64,000 nt of DNA from a bacterium (GCA_021780105.1 JAJXZJ010000046.1:124001-188000), one strand, 5' to 3'; positions 9,816 to 20,031 are shown, numbered from the stretch's first letter. The notes: a model not told the origin generated them from the letters alone. Numbers and translations are program-made.

Positions 9816-11905
9816 CCCTTGCACCCCCAGGTGAGCAGCAACAGCAGGGCCGCGAGCGCCAGCGCCAGCGTGCGCAGGTAGTTTTGCGTCTGGCCATCCT
9901 GCAGCGACGATGTAAACCGCGCGCCGTTCCCGATGCGCCGGCAGCCTTCGTCAAAACCAAGATTCACCACGAATTCGTCGAACAACCGGCTCAGCCAGGA
10001 AAGGCCGATCGTTATGAATTTGCAGGCCAGCACGGCGCCACCCCAGATCCAGCGGTCAAGCCAGTCGCCCAACCACGCGCAGCCGGCGTTGAACCGGATG
10101 ACGGTGGCCTCGTAAAATTCGTCCACGTAGAATTTGTCCCGCAGCACGGCGAAGATTTCCGGGTGCAGCCGCTCCAGGCCGTCGGCGTCATCGGCGTGGC
10201 GCATCGGCCGGCGGCCATAAAGCCACCAGCCCAGGCCGAGTCCCGCGAAGACAACGAGGGCCGAGCCAAGCATGAGGGCGAGCGTGCCGGGGGCGAGGAG
10301 CTTGTCGGGATCCACCATGGCCGCCTCGCCTTCGAGGTAGCTTTGGAACCACGGCCACGCCGGCGTGCCGAGAAAGCCGAGCACCACGGCGAAGGCGGCA
10401 AGGATGGCCAGCGGCGCGGTCATCACGGCCGGGCTTTCGTGCGGTTGGTGGCGCCGGGACTTCGCGGCATGATGATTTCCCGCCGCCGCACCTTCCGCGG
10501 CGTGACCGCGATAGTTGCCGAAGAACACGCACGCCACCTGCCGGGTCATGTAAAACGCCGTCAACAGCGCGCCGAAGAGACCGAAGTAAAACGGCCAGCA
10601 CGACACCGGCCACTCGTGCGCGGCGTGGAGGATTTCGTCCTTGCTCCAGAAACCGGAGAAGAGCAGGGGAAAGCCCGCCAGCGCCAACATGCCGACGGCA
10701 TACGTGGCGAACGTCACGGGCATCAGCTTCCGCAGGCCGCCCATCCGGCGGATGTCCTGCTCCTCGTGGCAGCCGTGAATCACCGAGCCGGCGCCCATGA
10801 ACAGCAGGGCCTTGAAGAACGCGTGGGTGATGAGGTGAAACATGCCCACGGCCACGCCGCCGACGCCCAGGCCCAGCATCATGTAGCCGAGCTGCGAAAC
10901 CGTGGAGTAGGCCAGAATGCGTTTGATGTCGGTTTGGGCGACCGCGATGAGCGCGGCGAACACGGCCGTAATCGCGCCGACCCAGGTCACGACTTGGAGC
11001 GCCGCGGTCGAGGGTGACAGCACGTCGGCGATGTCGCGCGCCGCCATCAACGGATAGACGCGGGCGACGAGGAAGACGCCCGCGGCCACCATCGTGGCCG
11101 CGTGAATGAGCGCGCTCACCGGCGTCGGACCTTCCATCGCGTCGGGCAGCCAGACGTGCAGCGGCACCTGGCCGGACTTGCCGACCGCGCCCGCGAAAAT
11201 CAGCAGGCCGATGCCCGTGGACGCCGCCAGACCGAGGCTGGTGGTTTGCGCCACCATCGCGCCCAGCGCGGATTGTTCGAGACAGCCCGCGCCGTTGTCG
11301 TAAAAAAGCAGCGTGCCGGTTTGCGAATAGAGCCACACCATGCCGAGCAACAGCGCCACGTCGCCGAGGCGGGTGGTGATGAAGGCCTTTTTGGCCGCGG
11401 CCGCCGCGCTTGGCTTGTGATACCAGAAGCCGATGAGCAGATAGGAGGTGAGGCCGACGAGTTCCCAGCAGATGAACAGGAGCAGCAGGCTGTTGGCGAT
11501 GACCACGCCGAGCATCGCGCCGGCAAACAAAGACAGGAAGCAGAAGAACCGGGTGAAGTTCTCGTCGTGCGCCATGTAACCGACGCTGTAGATGAAGATC
11601 AGCAGCCCGACGAAGGTGACCATCACCAGCATCGCCGCCGTGAGCGGGTCGAGCACCCAGCCCAGTTTCAGCCATTCAGTGCCGAACTGGAACCACGGGA
11701 AATTGAACACCTGCCGCGCCTCGTCCTCGTGACGGCCCAGCGTGTGGGCGAACGCGCCCACTGCCAGCAGAAATGACACGGTCATCGAGCCGATGGCGAG
11801 CGTCGCGGCAAACCGCCGGTGCCGTTGTTTTGCCAGCGCCGTCAGTCCCGCCGCCAGGAGCGGCAGGAAGGGCACCAGCCAGAGGTTATGCACGATCCAG
11901 CTCAT
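9812..11905 (-). CDS. nuoL: NADH-quinone oxidoreductase subunit L
   Basis: Distal antiporter-like subunit of complex I, which carries the long lateral helix running along the membrane arm. At 697 residues it is clearly longer than E. coli NuoL (613). The pumping Glu (ICWELVGLTSYLL) and the GPTPVSALIHAATMV segment are present. The start at ATG 11905 opens with a hydrophobic helix. A gap of 82 bp separates it from nuoK, the widest gap inside the operon. The extra length could hold a lateral helix long enough for the additional M subunit; that is inference. Confidence 0.96.
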   Translation of the reverse strand: MSWIVHNLWLVPFLPLLAAGLTALAKQRHRRFAATLAIGSMTVSFLLAVGAFAHTLGRHEDEARQVFNFPWFQFGTEWLKLGWVLDPLTAAMLVMVTFVGLLIFIYSVGYMAHDENFTRFFCFLSLFAGAMLGVVIANSLLLLFICWELVGLTSYLLIGFWYHKPSAAAAAKKAFITTRLGDVALLLGMVWLYSQTGTLLFYDNGAGCLEQSALGAMVAQTTSLGLAASTGIGLLIFAGAVGKSGQVPLHVWLPDAMEGPTPVSALIHAATMVAAGVFLVARVYPLMAARDIADVLSPSTAALQVVTWVGAITAVFAALIAVAQTDIKRILAYSTVSQLGYMMLGLGVGGVAVGMFHLITHAFFKALLFMGAGSVIHGCHEEQDIRRMGGLRKLMPVTFATYAVGMLALAGFPLLFSGFWSKDEILHAAHEWPVSCWPFYFGLFGALLTAFYMTRQVACVFFGNYRGHAAEGAAAGNHHAAKSRRHQPHESPAVMTAPLAILAAFAVVLGFLGTPAWPWFQSYLEGEAAMVDPDKLLAPGTLALMLGSALVVFAGLGLGWWLYGRRPMRHADDADGLERLHPEIFAVLRDKFYVDEFYEATVIRFNAGCAWLGDWLDRWIWGGAVLACKFITIGLSWLSRLFDEFVVNLGFDEGCRRIGNGARFTSSLQDGQTQNYLRTLALALAALLLLLTWGCKG

Positions 11906-11987
11906 GTTGCCGGGTGGAAGCGAACGCACACCGCCACGGTGGACGGCTTCGTGGTTGGGCGTCGCCGCGTGTTCAGGTGAGAACGTT

Positions 11988-12299
11988 TCATCCTTTGAGC
12001 GTGGTCACCTTGTCCAAGTTGGCGGTTTTGTAATGCCGGTAAATGGCGATGATCAACGCCAGCCCCACGGCCGCCTCGGCGGCGGCCACGCCGATGGAGA
12101 ACAGCGCAAACATGACGCCGGTGAGCGCCTCCGGATGCGGCCCGTAGCGCCAGAAGGCAATAAAATTCAAATTGGCTGCGTTCAACATGAGTTCGATGCC
12201 GATCAGGACGAGGATGGCGTTCCGCCGGGTTAGCGCACCGGCCAGCCCGATGCTGAACAAGAGCGCGGAAAGAATCAAATAGCTTTGCAATGTCGTCAT
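11988..12299 (-). CDS. nuoK: NADH-quinone oxidoreductase subunit K
   Basis: Small MrpC-like membrane subunit of complex I with 103 residues and three helices. The two buried glutamates are seen in [12 protein letters not shown] and [14 protein letters not shown] 12299 overlaps the nuoJ stop as ATGA, which fixes the start and implies coupled translation. Confidence 0.96.
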   Translation of the reverse strand: MTTLQSYLILSALLFSIGLAGALTRRNAILVLIGIELMLNAANLNFIAFWRYGPHPEALTGVMFALFSIGVAAAEAAVGLALIIAIYRHYKTANLDKVTTLKG

Positions 12300-12802
12300 G
12301 ACCGCCCGCCTCCTTCGTTTTCCCGGCGCGCGAGCAGGACGGCGCCCAGCAGGGCGGCCGTGAGCAGCAGGCCGATGATTTCCAAGGGCACCACGTAGGT
12401 CGTCATGAGGCTTTCCCCAAGCTGGCGGACGGTGGCTGCCGGTGCCGGCGGCAGTTCGCGATGCGTGAACGCGCTGCTGGTCACGGCGCTGACCAGACTG
12501 CCGGCGACCAGCGCCCCCACGCCGACGCCGAGGGTCCACGGCTTGAACACGAGCGATTGGCCGTGGCCGCTGATGTCGCGTGTCAACAAGATGGCGATGA
12601 CAATCAGAATGGCGACGGCGCCGACATAGACCAGAATTTGCGCGAACCCGACGAACTCCGCGTCCAGCGTCAGGAACAGCGCCGCGAGGGAGACGAAGCT
12701 GATCGCCACGCACAGTGCACAGTGAACCAGGTTGCGCAGGCACATGGCCGCGCCGGCGCTGGCCAGCGTCAACAAAGCGAGCAGGAGAAAACCGGTATGC
12801 AT
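12296..12802 (-). CDS. nuoJ: NADH-quinone oxidoreductase subunit J
   Basis: Membrane subunit J of complex I, 168 residues, with five hydrophobic helices and the [16 protein letters not shown] segment of the pi-bulge helix. ATG 12802 is chosen because it lies 4 nt after the nuoH stop and starts the first helix; the frame is open further upstream only inside nuoH. Confidence 0.94.
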   Translation of the reverse strand: MHTGFLLLALLTLASAGAAMCLRNLVHCALCVAISFVSLAALFLTLDAEFVGFAQILVYVGAVAILIVIAILLTRDISGHGQSLVFKPWTLGVGVGALVAGSLVSAVTSSAFTHRELPPAPAATVRQLGESLMTTYVVPLEIIGLLLTAALLGAVLLARRENEGGGRS

Positions 12803-12806
12803 GGGG

Positions 12807-14003
12807 TCAGGTGGCGAAACGATAGGTTCGCGGTCCAATGCCATGTCCGCCGAACAGCCGGCGGCTCAGGGCAAGGTAAGGTGCGCCGAGCAGCGTGGCG
12901 CCGAGCAGCCAGCGTGCCGGTGTCGCGCCAAGGAAACTCCAGTCGGCCGTGTAATGCCAGGCGGCGGCGCCCAGCAGATTGATCAGCGTCAGCGGCAGCA
13001 TGAATTTCCACGCGAAGTTCATCAGTTGATCGGCGCGCAGCCGCGGCAGCGTGCCGCGCACCCAGATGAACACGGCGATGCAGACCCCGAGCTTGCCGAA
13101 GAACCACAGGTAGGTGGGAACCCACTCCAGCCCGGCGAACGGCGGTCGCCAGCCGCCGAGGAACAGGGTGATGCCCAGTCCGCTCACCGCCATCATGCCG
13201 AAGTATTCCCCCATGAAGAAGAGCGCGTATTTGAAGCCAGAGTATTCGATGAGGTGGCCGGCGATGATTTCAGACTCGCCTTCGGGCAGGTCAAACGGCG
13301 CGCGGTTGGATTCGGCCGTGGCGGCCGTCATGAACAACAGGAAACCGGCCAGTCCCCACGGCGTGAAGACATGCCAGCGGGCCAGCCAGCCGCCGTAGTA
13401 ACCGGCTTGGTGGTCCACGATCCCCGACAGGGAAAGCGAGCCCGCGACCATGACCACCGCGACCGTCGAGAGAATCAGTGGCAGTTCGTAGCAGATCATC
13501 TGGGCGATGGCCCGCATGGCGCCGAGCAGGGCAAACTTGTTCCGGCTGGCCCAGCCGGCCATGAACACCGCCAATTCCACGCTGGCGCCGACCGCGAAGA
13601 AGAACAGCAGACCGGCGTCAACGTCCACTGCCGTCATGTTGCGTCCCATTGGCAGGACGGAGAAGGAAAGCAGGGTCGGCAGGATGACCAGCGTGGGCGC
13701 GAGAAAATAAATCAGGCCGTCGGCCGCCTGCGGTATGATGTTCTCCTTGGTCAGCATTTTCAGGAAATCGGCCAGCGGCTGCAGCAGGCCGAACGGACCG
13801 ACGCGATTGGGACCGGGGCGGTTTTGAATCCGGCCCAATCCCTTGCGCTCGGCCAGCACGGTGATCGCAAACAACGACGCGAACACGACGATGATCGCGC
13901 CGGCGGAGATCAGCATCCCAACGGGAAGCTGCCAGTCGGCGGGAAACCGTGACACAACCCAGTGCTTCAGGTTCACGAAAAGCTGATCGAGGGCGGTGGA
14001 CAT
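12807..14003 (-). CDS. nuoH: NADH-quinone oxidoreductase subunit H
   Basis: Heel subunit of complex I that forms the quinone chamber with NuoB and NuoD; 398 residues and about nine helices. The signature segments GPNRVGPFGLLQPLADF and ESNRAPFDLPEGESEI are intact. The N-terminal part before the first helix is slightly long. It directly follows nuoI, the reverse of the common H-I order. Confidence 0.97.
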   Translation of the reverse strand: MSTALDQLFVNLKHWVVSRFPADWQLPVGMLISAGAIIVVFASLFAITVLAERKGLGRIQNRPGPNRVGPFGLLQPLADFLKMLTKENIIPQAADGLIYFLAPTLVILPTLLSFSVLPMGRNMTAVDVDAGLLFFFAVGASVELAVFMAGWASRNKFALLGAMRAIAQMICYELPLILSTVAVVMVAGSLSLSGIVDHQAGYYGGWLARWHVFTPWGLAGFLLFMTAATAESNRAPFDLPEGESEIIAGHLIEYSGFKYALFFMGEYFGMMAVSGLGITLFLGGWRPPFAGLEWVPTYLWFFGKLGVCIAVFIWVRGTLPRLRADQLMNFAWKFMLPLTLINLLGAAAWHYTADWSFLGATPARWLLGATLLGAPYLALSRRLFGGHGIGPRTYRFAT

Positions 14004-14006
14004 GGG

Positions 14007-14681
14007 TCAGGCGGCGGCCGGTTCGGCCGGTGAAGCGGGTTTGGCCGCGGGCTTGTCCGCCGCCGGCGACTTCACCGGCGCGGCCGGTTGGGCGGGCGCA
14101 GCGGCCTTGGCGGCCGTTGGGACAGGGGAGGCTGGCTTGGCAGCGGCCGGTTTGGCCTTGGCCTCCGCCTTGGCTTTCTCGTCCGCGAGCCGGGCGTCCA
14201 CCTCCGCCGCCTCGGTGGCGTGAATCTGGTGGTAGTATTCGTTCGACTTCGCGAGGTCGTCGCGGTGGAGCAGCAGCCGGCCGAAGCGATCGTCCGTGCT
14301 CAGCTCGAACTCGGTGTTCATCTTGATCGAATCGAACGGGCAGACTTCGACGCAGATCTGGCAGCTCATGCACACCGAGATGTCGAGGTCGAAAATGCGC
14401 GGGAATTTCCGCGGTTTGCCGCGTTCGTCGCGGTCCTGAACGATGTAGATGCACTGCGGCGGACATTCCTTCTCGCAGATTTTACAGGCGACGCAGCGGA
14501 GTCCTTTGACCGGGTCGTCGTCAAAGATGAGCATCGGAAAACTGCGCGCGTTCTCCGGCTGGGTCAGTCGCTCCTCGGGATACTCAATGGTCGTCAGCCG
14601 TTCGGGATCGTGGTAGCTGCCCACGAAATTGCGGGCGGTTTCCACCATGCCCTTGATGATGCCGGTTCCGGGCAAGTTCAT
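14007..14681 (-). CDS. nuoI: NADH-quinone oxidoreductase subunit I with long Ala/Lys/Pro tail
   Basis: Electron-transfer subunit with two 4Fe-4S clusters (N6a and N6b). The ligands are Cys63, 66, 69 and 73 ([11 protein letters not shown]) and Cys104, 107, 110 and 114 ([11 protein letters not shown]). The ferredoxin core ends near residue 160. About 60 further residues form a low-complexity tail rich in Ala, Lys and Pro, much longer than in typical NuoI. ATG 14681 overlaps the nuoD stop (ATGA) and has a strong GGAGGT ribosome site. The gene sits between nuoD and nuoH, where nuoE, nuoF and nuoG normally lie. Confidence 0.96.
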   Translation of the reverse strand: MNLPGTGIIKGMVETARNFVGSYHDPERLTTIEYPEERLTQPENARSFPMLIFDDDPVKGLRCVACKICEKECPPQCIYIVQDRDERGKPRKFPRIFDLDISVCMSCQICVEVCPFDSIKMNTEFELSTDDRFGRLLLHRDDLAKSNEYYHQIHATEAAEVDARLADEKAKAEAKAKPAAAKPASPVPTAAKAAAPAQPAAPVKSPAADKPAAKPASPAEPAAA

Positions 14682-15925
14682 CGGTCCACCTCCCCCATGA
14701 CAATGTCCACCGCGCCGAGGATCACCAATGCGTCCTGCAACGTCAATCCCTGGCACATGTCTTCGAGAATCGTCAAATTGATGAAGCTCGGCGGCCGGAT
14801 GCGATAACGGTAGGGATTCGTCGAGCCGTCGCTGATGAGATAGAAGCCGAGTTCGCCCTTGGGCGACTCAAGACGGCCGTAAGCCTCGCCCGCCTTGGGC
14901 CGGAAATTGCGCAGTTTGACCTTCGGATCAACGATCGGTCCGCCGGGAACCTCGCGCAGCGCCTGCTGAAGAATCTTCGCCGACTCGCGCATTTCGAGAA
15001 TGCGCACCATGTAGCGGTCATAGACGTCGCCGTGTTCGCCCAGCGGCACGCGAAACTCGAACCGGTCGTAGAGGCCGTAGCGGTCCACCTTGCGCAGGTC
15101 GTAGTTCACGCCGCTGGCGCGCAACATCGGGCCGGTGACGCCCGCGCTGACGGCCAGTTCCGGCGGGAGCACGCCGATGCCCTGGGTGCGGGCCATCAGG
15201 ATTTCGTTGGTGGACAGCAGATTCTCAAACTCATCGAAAAAGCGCGGCAGGCCCTCCACGACCCGGCGGCATTCTTCGAGCCAGCCGGCGGGCAGATCGC
15301 AACGGCAGCCGCCGAAGCGCAGGTAATTGCACATCATGCGCGCGCCGGTCAGCGCCTCGAACAAATCGAGAATCTTTTCCCGTTCGCGGAAGGCGTACAT
15401 GAGCGGCGTGCCCATGGCACCGAGTTCCTGCAGCAAAAAGCCGATCAGCGCGGCGTGGTTCTGAATGCGGGTCAGTTCGGCGGTGATGATGCGGATGTAG
15501 TCGGCCCGTTCCGGCACGGCCAGCCCGGCCAGTTTCTCCACCGCCAGTGCGTAGGCCCAGTTGTTCGACAGCGAACAGAAGTAATCCAGCCGGTCGGTGT
15601 AAGGCATCGCGGACAGATACGTGCCGTTTTCACCGATCTTTTCGTGGTTGCGGTGCAGGTAGCCGAACACCGGCTTGAACCGCACGATGCGCTCGCCGTC
15701 GAGCACCGCGTTCAAACGGAACACCCCGTGGGTCGAGGGATGATGCGGGCCGATGGCGACCTCCAGCAATCCGCGGTCGGCGTCCGGCGCCGTCGCCGGT
15801 TTGGGCGTCAGCTCGAATCCCGATGTGGCCGGTGGCGGCGGGGCCGGCACCGCTGCGGGGGATTCGACGACGAGGTCGCCCGTGGACAGCGCGGAAAGGT
15901 CCGGTTCGGCGGAGTCGGGCCTCAT
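14678..15925 (-). CDS. nuoD: NADH-quinone oxidoreductase subunit D
   Basis: 49-kDa-type subunit that lines the quinone-binding site, 415 residues. Family segments include [12 protein letters not shown], the HRNHEKIGE loop and the C-terminal [10 protein letters not shown] ending. About 50 residues rich in Ala and Pro precede the conserved core, an extension most homologues lack. ATG 15925 overlaps the nuoC stop (ATGA). Confidence 0.97.
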   Translation of the reverse strand: MRPDSAEPDLSALSTGDLVVESPAAVPAPPPPATSGFELTPKPATAPDADRGLLEVAIGPHHPSTHGVFRLNAVLDGERIVRFKPVFGYLHRNHEKIGENGTYLSAMPYTDRLDYFCSLSNNWAYALAVEKLAGLAVPERADYIRIITAELTRIQNHAALIGFLLQELGAMGTPLMYAFREREKILDLFEALTGARMMCNYLRFGGCRCDLPAGWLEECRRVVEGLPRFFDEFENLLSTNEILMARTQGIGVLPPELAVSAGVTGPMLRASGVNYDLRKVDRYGLYDRFEFRVPLGEHGDVYDRYMVRILEMRESAKILQQALREVPGGPIVDPKVKLRNFRPKAGEAYGRLESPKGELGFYLISDGSTNPYRYRIRPPSFINLTILEDMCQGLTLQDALVILGAVDIVMGEVDR

Positions 15926-16557
15926 GGATGCTCCTCCACCGGGTAGTGTCGCCGGGCCTTGTCCAGCACGTCGTCATGCGCGGTCGGTTCGTATTCGTAG
16001 TCGTCCGGCTCGACGTAGTCCTTCCGCATCGGATGATCCTGAAATTCGTCCCACATCAAAATGCGGCGCAGATCGGGATGTCCGTCGAACACGATGCCAA
16101 ACAGATCGTAAGCCTCGCGCTCCTGGAACTCGGCACTGCGCCAGACCGGTGTGAGCGACGCCACGCGCACCTGGTCCACCCGGTTGGCCGTCCGCTGGCG
16201 CAACACGAGCGGGCCGTGCTTCAACTTCATCGAATAAAGGTGATACACCGCCTCCAGGTGGCCGGGGCGTTTGTGTTCGACGGTTTCCTCAACCTCCTTT
16301 TCGACGCCGTCCACGAGCTTCCTGGTTTTGATCTTCTCCTTGATCGAGGCTTCCAGCCAGTCCACGCCGGTGACGTTCGAGCAATAATCGAGCTGCAATT
16401 GGGGATCGTCCCGGAGAAACCGCGCCACGGCGGCGGCATGGGCGGAATCCACCACCAGCGAGGCCTCGGCGGGCACCGCGCCGTTGGGCGCCAGAGCCAG
16501 TTGCGCGCCGGGCACGGCGGCCTCGGCGCGGGTTTTTATTACGTCCAGAGTTTCCAC
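15922..16557 (-). CDS. nuoC: NADH-quinone oxidoreductase subunit C
   Basis: 30-kDa subunit of the peripheral arm, about 211 residues. The signature [22 protein letters not shown] is split here as [10 protein letters not shown] and [12 protein letters not shown] middle insertion of charged residues (about 80-110) is longer than usual. GTG 16557 is chosen because it follows the nuoB stop by 38 nt and starts the conserved N-terminus. The frame stays open to 16629 inside nuoB, so a longer start cannot be excluded. It is not fused to nuoD. Confidence 0.92.
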   Translation of the reverse strand: METLDVIKTRAEAAVPGAQLALAPNGAVPAEASLVVDSAHAAAVARFLRDDPQLQLDYCSNVTGVDWLEASIKEKIKTRKLVDGVEKEVEETVEHKRPGHLEAVYHLYSMKLKHGPLVLRQRTANRVDQVRVASLTPVWRSAEFQEREAYDLFGIVFDGHPDLRRILMWDEFQDHPMRKDYVEPDDYEYEPTAHDDVLDKARRHYPVEEHP

Positions 16558-16595
16558 GAAACCAATTTGACCTGAGTGAACATTCGCGGCGCGGC

Positions 16596-17213
16596 TCAGT
16601 CCTTGCGCGCCAACACGGGCGGTTGCCACACGTCCGGGTTCTTTGGCGGGTCCAGATCGTAGGCGCCGTAATCCGGAATCGGATATTCGCTGGGTGCCTC
16701 CTCCTGCAGGTGGGGCGCACGCTCCGGGCCGGTCAGTTTCTGGCCGGCAATCTTCTCCTGCAGGGTGATCAGCGCGTGCAGCAACGCCTCCGGCCGCGGC
16801 GGGCAGCCGGGAATATGCACGTCCACCGGCAGATACCGGTCAATGCCCTTGAGCACGTTGTAGCCCTGCTTGAACGGCCCGCCGGAAATGGCGCAGGCGC
16901 CCATGGCAATGACGTATTTCGGCTCCGGCATCTGGTTGTAGAGCCGCACCACCTGCGGCGCCATCTTCTTGGTGACGGTGCCGGCCACGATCATCAAGTC
17001 GGCCTGCCGCGGCGAGGGGCGGAAAACCTCCGAGCCGAAGCGCGAAATGTCAAAACGCGCCATCGAGGCGGCGATCATTTCAATGGCGCAGCAGGCCAGG
17101 CCGAAGTTCAGCGGCCAGATCGAGTTCTTGCGTCCCCAGTTGTAAAGCTCTCCCACGGTCGTGGTGAACACGCCCTGTTTGCTCAACTCGCTGCGCAGTC
17201 CTTCGTCAATCAT
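16596..17213 (-). CDS. nuoB: NADH-quinone oxidoreductase subunit B
   Basis: Holds the terminal 4Fe-4S cluster N2 that passes electrons to quinone. The ligands are Cys41 and Cys42 (adjacent pair in [10 protein letters not shown]), Cys107 (MGACAISGG) and Cys137 ([12 protein letters not shown]). It has 205 residues, with a C-terminal tail of about 40 residues beyond the core. Confidence 0.97.
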   Translation of the reverse strand: MIDEGLRSELSKQGVFTTTVGELYNWGRKNSIWPLNFGLACCAIEMIAASMARFDISRFGSEVFRPSPRQADLMIVAGTVTKKMAPQVVRLYNQMPEPKYVIAMGACAISGGPFKQGYNVLKGIDRYLPVDVHIPGCPPRPEALLHALITLQEKIAGQKLTGPERAPHLQEEAPSEYPIPDYGAYDLDPPKNPDVWQPPVLARKD

Positions 17214-17250
17214 GGTCGTCCCCCCTTTTCTCGCCCGGTATTGGCCCGTG

Positions 17251-17628
17251 TCAGTGCCATGCCAGTGCGCCTTTCCGCCACGCCCACACCAGTCCTTCCA
17301 CCAGCAGCAGCAGGAACACCATCATTGCCACGAAGGCGCCCACGGACAGGTGGGTGAACGCCACCGCGAACGGCAGCAGGAACACGGTTTCCACGTCGAA
17401 AACCAGGAAAATGATCGCATAAAGATAATATGCCGACCGGAACTGCACCCAGGCGTCGCCTTGCGATGCCAAACTGCATTCGTAGGGCGCGTTCTTCGTC
17501 GGGCCGGGTTTGGCGGGCGACACCAGCATCGCCCACAGACGGGCCAGCCCCAGCAAGCTCAGGCAAAACACCACGGCTGCCCCGGCAAAGAGCGCGAGAA
17601 ACAAATACGGATGACCGTCAGCCGGCAT
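17251..17628 (-). CDS. nuoA: NADH-quinone oxidoreductase subunit A
   Basis: Three-helix membrane subunit, 125 residues. The YECSL loop and the [15 protein letters not shown] helix are diagnostic. ATG 17628 has a weak GAAAG ribosome site; ATG 17643 is an alternative. It is the first nuo gene, and a 91-bp gap separates it from the upstream small gene, so the operon promoter could lie there or further upstream. Confidence 0.95.
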   Translation of the reverse strand: MPADGHPYLFLALFAGAAVVFCLSLLGLARLWAMLVSPAKPGPTKNAPYECSLASQGDAWVQFRSAYYLYAIIFLVFDVETVFLLPFAVAFTHLSVGAFVAMMVFLLLLVEGLVWAWRKGALAWH

Positions 17629-17719
17629 ATGATTTCTTTCCATTAGCGCAACCGCTTGTCGGCAGCGCAAGGGCTAACCGTAAAAGCGCGGGGGCCGCGC
17701 GTCAAGCAGTGCGGTGGGG

Positions 17720-18007
17720 TCAGTTGGATGGCGCCGGCCGCCGTTGCGGCTCGGGTTCGTGGCGGCGCAGCCCGACCGAGTGCGCGATGTCGTCGAATTC
17801 CTCCCGGTTCACTTCCTCCAGCCGCTTGCCGCGGGCGGCGAGCTTCTCGTTGATCTTGATGGCCGTCTCGGTCATCGCTTCGTGCGTCTCCGCGGTGCCG
17901 CCCACGAGGGCAAAATTGGGGCCGCGGGTCAGCCGCTTGTGACCGTCCGAATCCAGACCGATGCCGAGCATCATTGCCCGCCGGTATTTGCCGGGTGTCT
18001 TCGACAT
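17720..18007 (-). CDS. Small conserved protein of unknown function
   Basis: 95 residues, charged, with no signal peptide or membrane helix. An N-terminal KTPGKYRRAMMLGIGLDSDG segment is followed by an alpha-helical stretch (EAMTETAIKINEKLAARG) and a Pro/Arg-rich tail. It is not recognised as a named family. It lies just upstream of nuoA on the same strand, so it could be co-transcribed with the nuo operon, but nothing in the sequence ties it to complex I. Confidence 0.7.
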   Translation of the reverse strand: MSKTPGKYRRAMMLGIGLDSDGHKRLTRGPNFALVGGTAETHEAMTETAIKINEKLAARGKRLEEVNREEFDDIAHSVGLRRHEPEPQRRPAPSN

Positions 18008-18070
18008 CGCTTCAAGCTAGGGCTGCGGCTGCCGGCTTCCAAGCGAAATCTCATGCCGGCCGCGCCGCGG

Positions 18071-19543
18071 CTACCGGACGCCCGGCCCGGCCGTCCTGCC
18101 GGCGTTCGCGGGCGGCGCCGGGAGGGCCGCGTGGGGCTTGCTGACGTTTGCCGTCGGTGGGGCAGGGGCGCGGGCTGCCTCCGCGCGTTCGGTGTCCAGA
18201 ATCCCCAGGCGGTTGACCAGGTGGCGGACGGCCAGCGGGATGCTCGTGGCCGGCCGGCCTTTTTCGGTCGTGCTGGCACCGGCCTCCGCCCGCTCGCTCA
18301 AGTAATCTTGAAGGGCATTCAAATAGCCGGTTGCCAGCGGCACCACGTCGTGCGAGGCGTTGGCCTGAAGCATTTCCAACTGGCCGATTTTGGTCAGCAA
18401 AACCTGCTGCTGCTGGGCGAAGGGCATGTCCTTGACCACACGTTGAAGGGGCACGATCGCGTTTTGCGGCGGCGCGTCCTTGGAGTTCCGCACTTCCACG
18501 GGCACGCCCAGAATCTGGTCCAGTTCCTTGAGCGAGTCGGCATGTGACCAGGCGTTGGCCTCATCGTGTCCGGAGAATTGCATCAGCGTCACCGCCCACC
18601 ATTGCTCCACGTCCGCCGACCGGGGAAAATAGCGGCCAAAGGTGCGGACAAACGCGGTCTGCCAGTTGAAGGATTCCGTGAGCCGGGCGAGCATTTCCCA
18701 GAGCAACTGGTTTCCCTGGGGCAGGCGCAGCAGTTCCTTCACCAGCACCTGTGAGCAAATCCGGAATGTTTCCTGCTGGTTTCCCGTCAGTTCCGCCGGA
18801 CCGGGGAGCGCCAGGTCGTTGAACGTCAGCGCCGGATGATGTTGCAGGTAGGCGCGCAACTCCTGGGCGTGGTCGGTGTAGCTGCCGGAGCGGTCATTGG
18901 GACGCAGCTCGCCCCAGTCGCCCAGGCGGGTGCTGAATTTGGCGAGCAGTTGGTTGCTCTGGGGAACCAGATCCGGTCCCACCTCGGCGAGCAGAATGCC
19001 GGTCAGTCCATCCACCAGCCAATACGGGATCTCCGGCGTGTGCGAGCCGGGATGGCGGTTGGCGATTTCCGTCAGGAGCACCAGGAGCAACGAGCGCACC
19101 AGGGGGCGCGCCTCCACGCGCTCCGGGATTTCGAGGCTGTAATGCCAGCCGTCGGCGAACAGGATGGCTTTCATGGTTGACGGCTCGGCCACCCGATCGC
19201 CCGGCCGGATGAACAAATGCACCCGCCCGCGCCAGCGATCCGGGGCGGCCAGTTGCGCCAGCAGCCGCGCCTTCACCCGTTCTGCGCAGACCGCCAGCGC
19301 GTCGGGCTGGATGACGATGTAGGTCCGGTTGGTGATCCCGATCGGCTGGTGAAACGTCGGGACGGTCATCTGCCGGCTGTGAATGATGAACTGGCCCGAC
19401 CGGCTGAAAATGGTGGGTTCCTTGGGGACCCAGCGCATGGGCGTGTCACCGAGCGTCCGCGAGCAGCCGCCGGTCAGCCAGGCGAGCGTCATCCACGCGA
19501 ACCAGCGCGGAGCGTGGCACAACTGGCGGACGGCGGTCCACAT
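18071..19543 (-). CDS. Predicted lipoprotein of unknown function
   Basis: 490 residues starting at ATG 19543, with a hydrophobic N-terminus and a lipobox-like LTGGC near residue 28, so it is probably anchored to a membrane by a lipid. The body is soluble and mostly helical. A stretch around EIPYWLVDGLTGILLAE resembles the helix of peptidase-MA-like proteins, but no HEXXH motif is present, so catalysis cannot be claimed. The tail is rich in Ala and Pro. The open frame extends upstream to 19756 but that part overlaps the next gene. Confidence 0.75.
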   Translation of the reverse strand: MWTAVRQLCHAPRWFAWMTLAWLTGGCSRTLGDTPMRWVPKEPTIFSRSGQFIIHSRQMTVPTFHQPIGITNRTYIVIQPDALAVCAERVKARLLAQLAAPDRWRGRVHLFIRPGDRVAEPSTMKAILFADGWHYSLEIPERVEARPLVRSLLLVLLTEIANRHPGSHTPEIPYWLVDGLTGILLAEVGPDLVPQSNQLLAKFSTRLGDWGELRPNDRSGSYTDHAQELRAYLQHHPALTFNDLALPGPAELTGNQQETFRICSQVLVKELLRLPQGNQLLWEMLARLTESFNWQTAFVRTFGRYFPRSADVEQWWAVTLMQFSGHDEANAWSHADSLKELDQILGVPVEVRNSKDAPPQNAIVPLQRVVKDMPFAQQQQVLLTKIGQLEMLQANASHDVVPLATGYLNALQDYLSERAEAGASTTEKGRPATSIPLAVRHLVNRLGILDTERAEAARAPAPPTANVSKPHAALPAPPANAGRTAGPGVR

Positions 19544-19550
19544 CGCCCGG

Positions 19551-19907
19551 TCACTTCCCGCCGGGCGCGGTCGGTTTCGCCGCCGGCTTGGCGTCTGACT
19601 CGGCGGGCGCCGCCACTTCCTTGCCGTTGACGCCGGTTTTTTCCTGGCCGCCTGCCCCTCCGCTGGCGGAAGCCGCCGCCTTGGCCGCCTGTTGATAGCC
19701 GGGGCTGCGGTAGTCGGTGGCGTAAAAACCCGCGCCTTTGAAGATGATGCCCGCACCGGTGCCCAATTCGCGGCGAACGCGTCCTTTGCCCCAGGTTTTC
19801 TGGCCGCACGCGTCCTTCAGACAAGTCTGCAACCGCTGGTCATTCATGGATTGAAAGTGGTCAAACTCGTGGCCGCACTTTTCGCAAACGTAATGGTAAG
19901 TTGGCAT
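19551..19907 (-). CDS. FmdB-type zinc ribbon protein
   Basis: The N-terminus PTYHYVCEKCGHEFD is the hallmark of the FmdB small regulatory protein family, with a second Cys pair (CLKDAC) completing the zinc site. The conserved GIIFKGAGFYATDYR segment follows. After about residue 75 the protein is an Ala/Gly/Lys-rich low-complexity tail. ATG 19907 gives the family N-terminus. Its role is not established for the family. Confidence 0.88.
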   Translation of the reverse strand: MPTYHYVCEKCGHEFDHFQSMNDQRLQTCLKDACGQKTWGKGRVRRELGTGAGIIFKGAGFYATDYRSPGYQQAAKAAASASGGAGGQEKTGVNGKEVAAPAESDAKPAAKPTAPGGK

Positions 19908-20031
19908 ACTCAAACAACAACGAAACAGGGAGTTTGTAGCACCCGGCTGGCATTTTGCAACCCCTCATCGGGCGGTCGCCCGCGCCGCGAAAAAAGCGGC
20001 GGCTGGCGGTGCGAAATGCGGGCGTGGCGTC

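Noticed and set aside
17628-19756. Missing nuoE/F/G hidden near the operon start
   Set aside because: The neighbouring genes (small protein, lipoprotein, FmdB) show no Fe-S, FMN or NADH-binding motifs.
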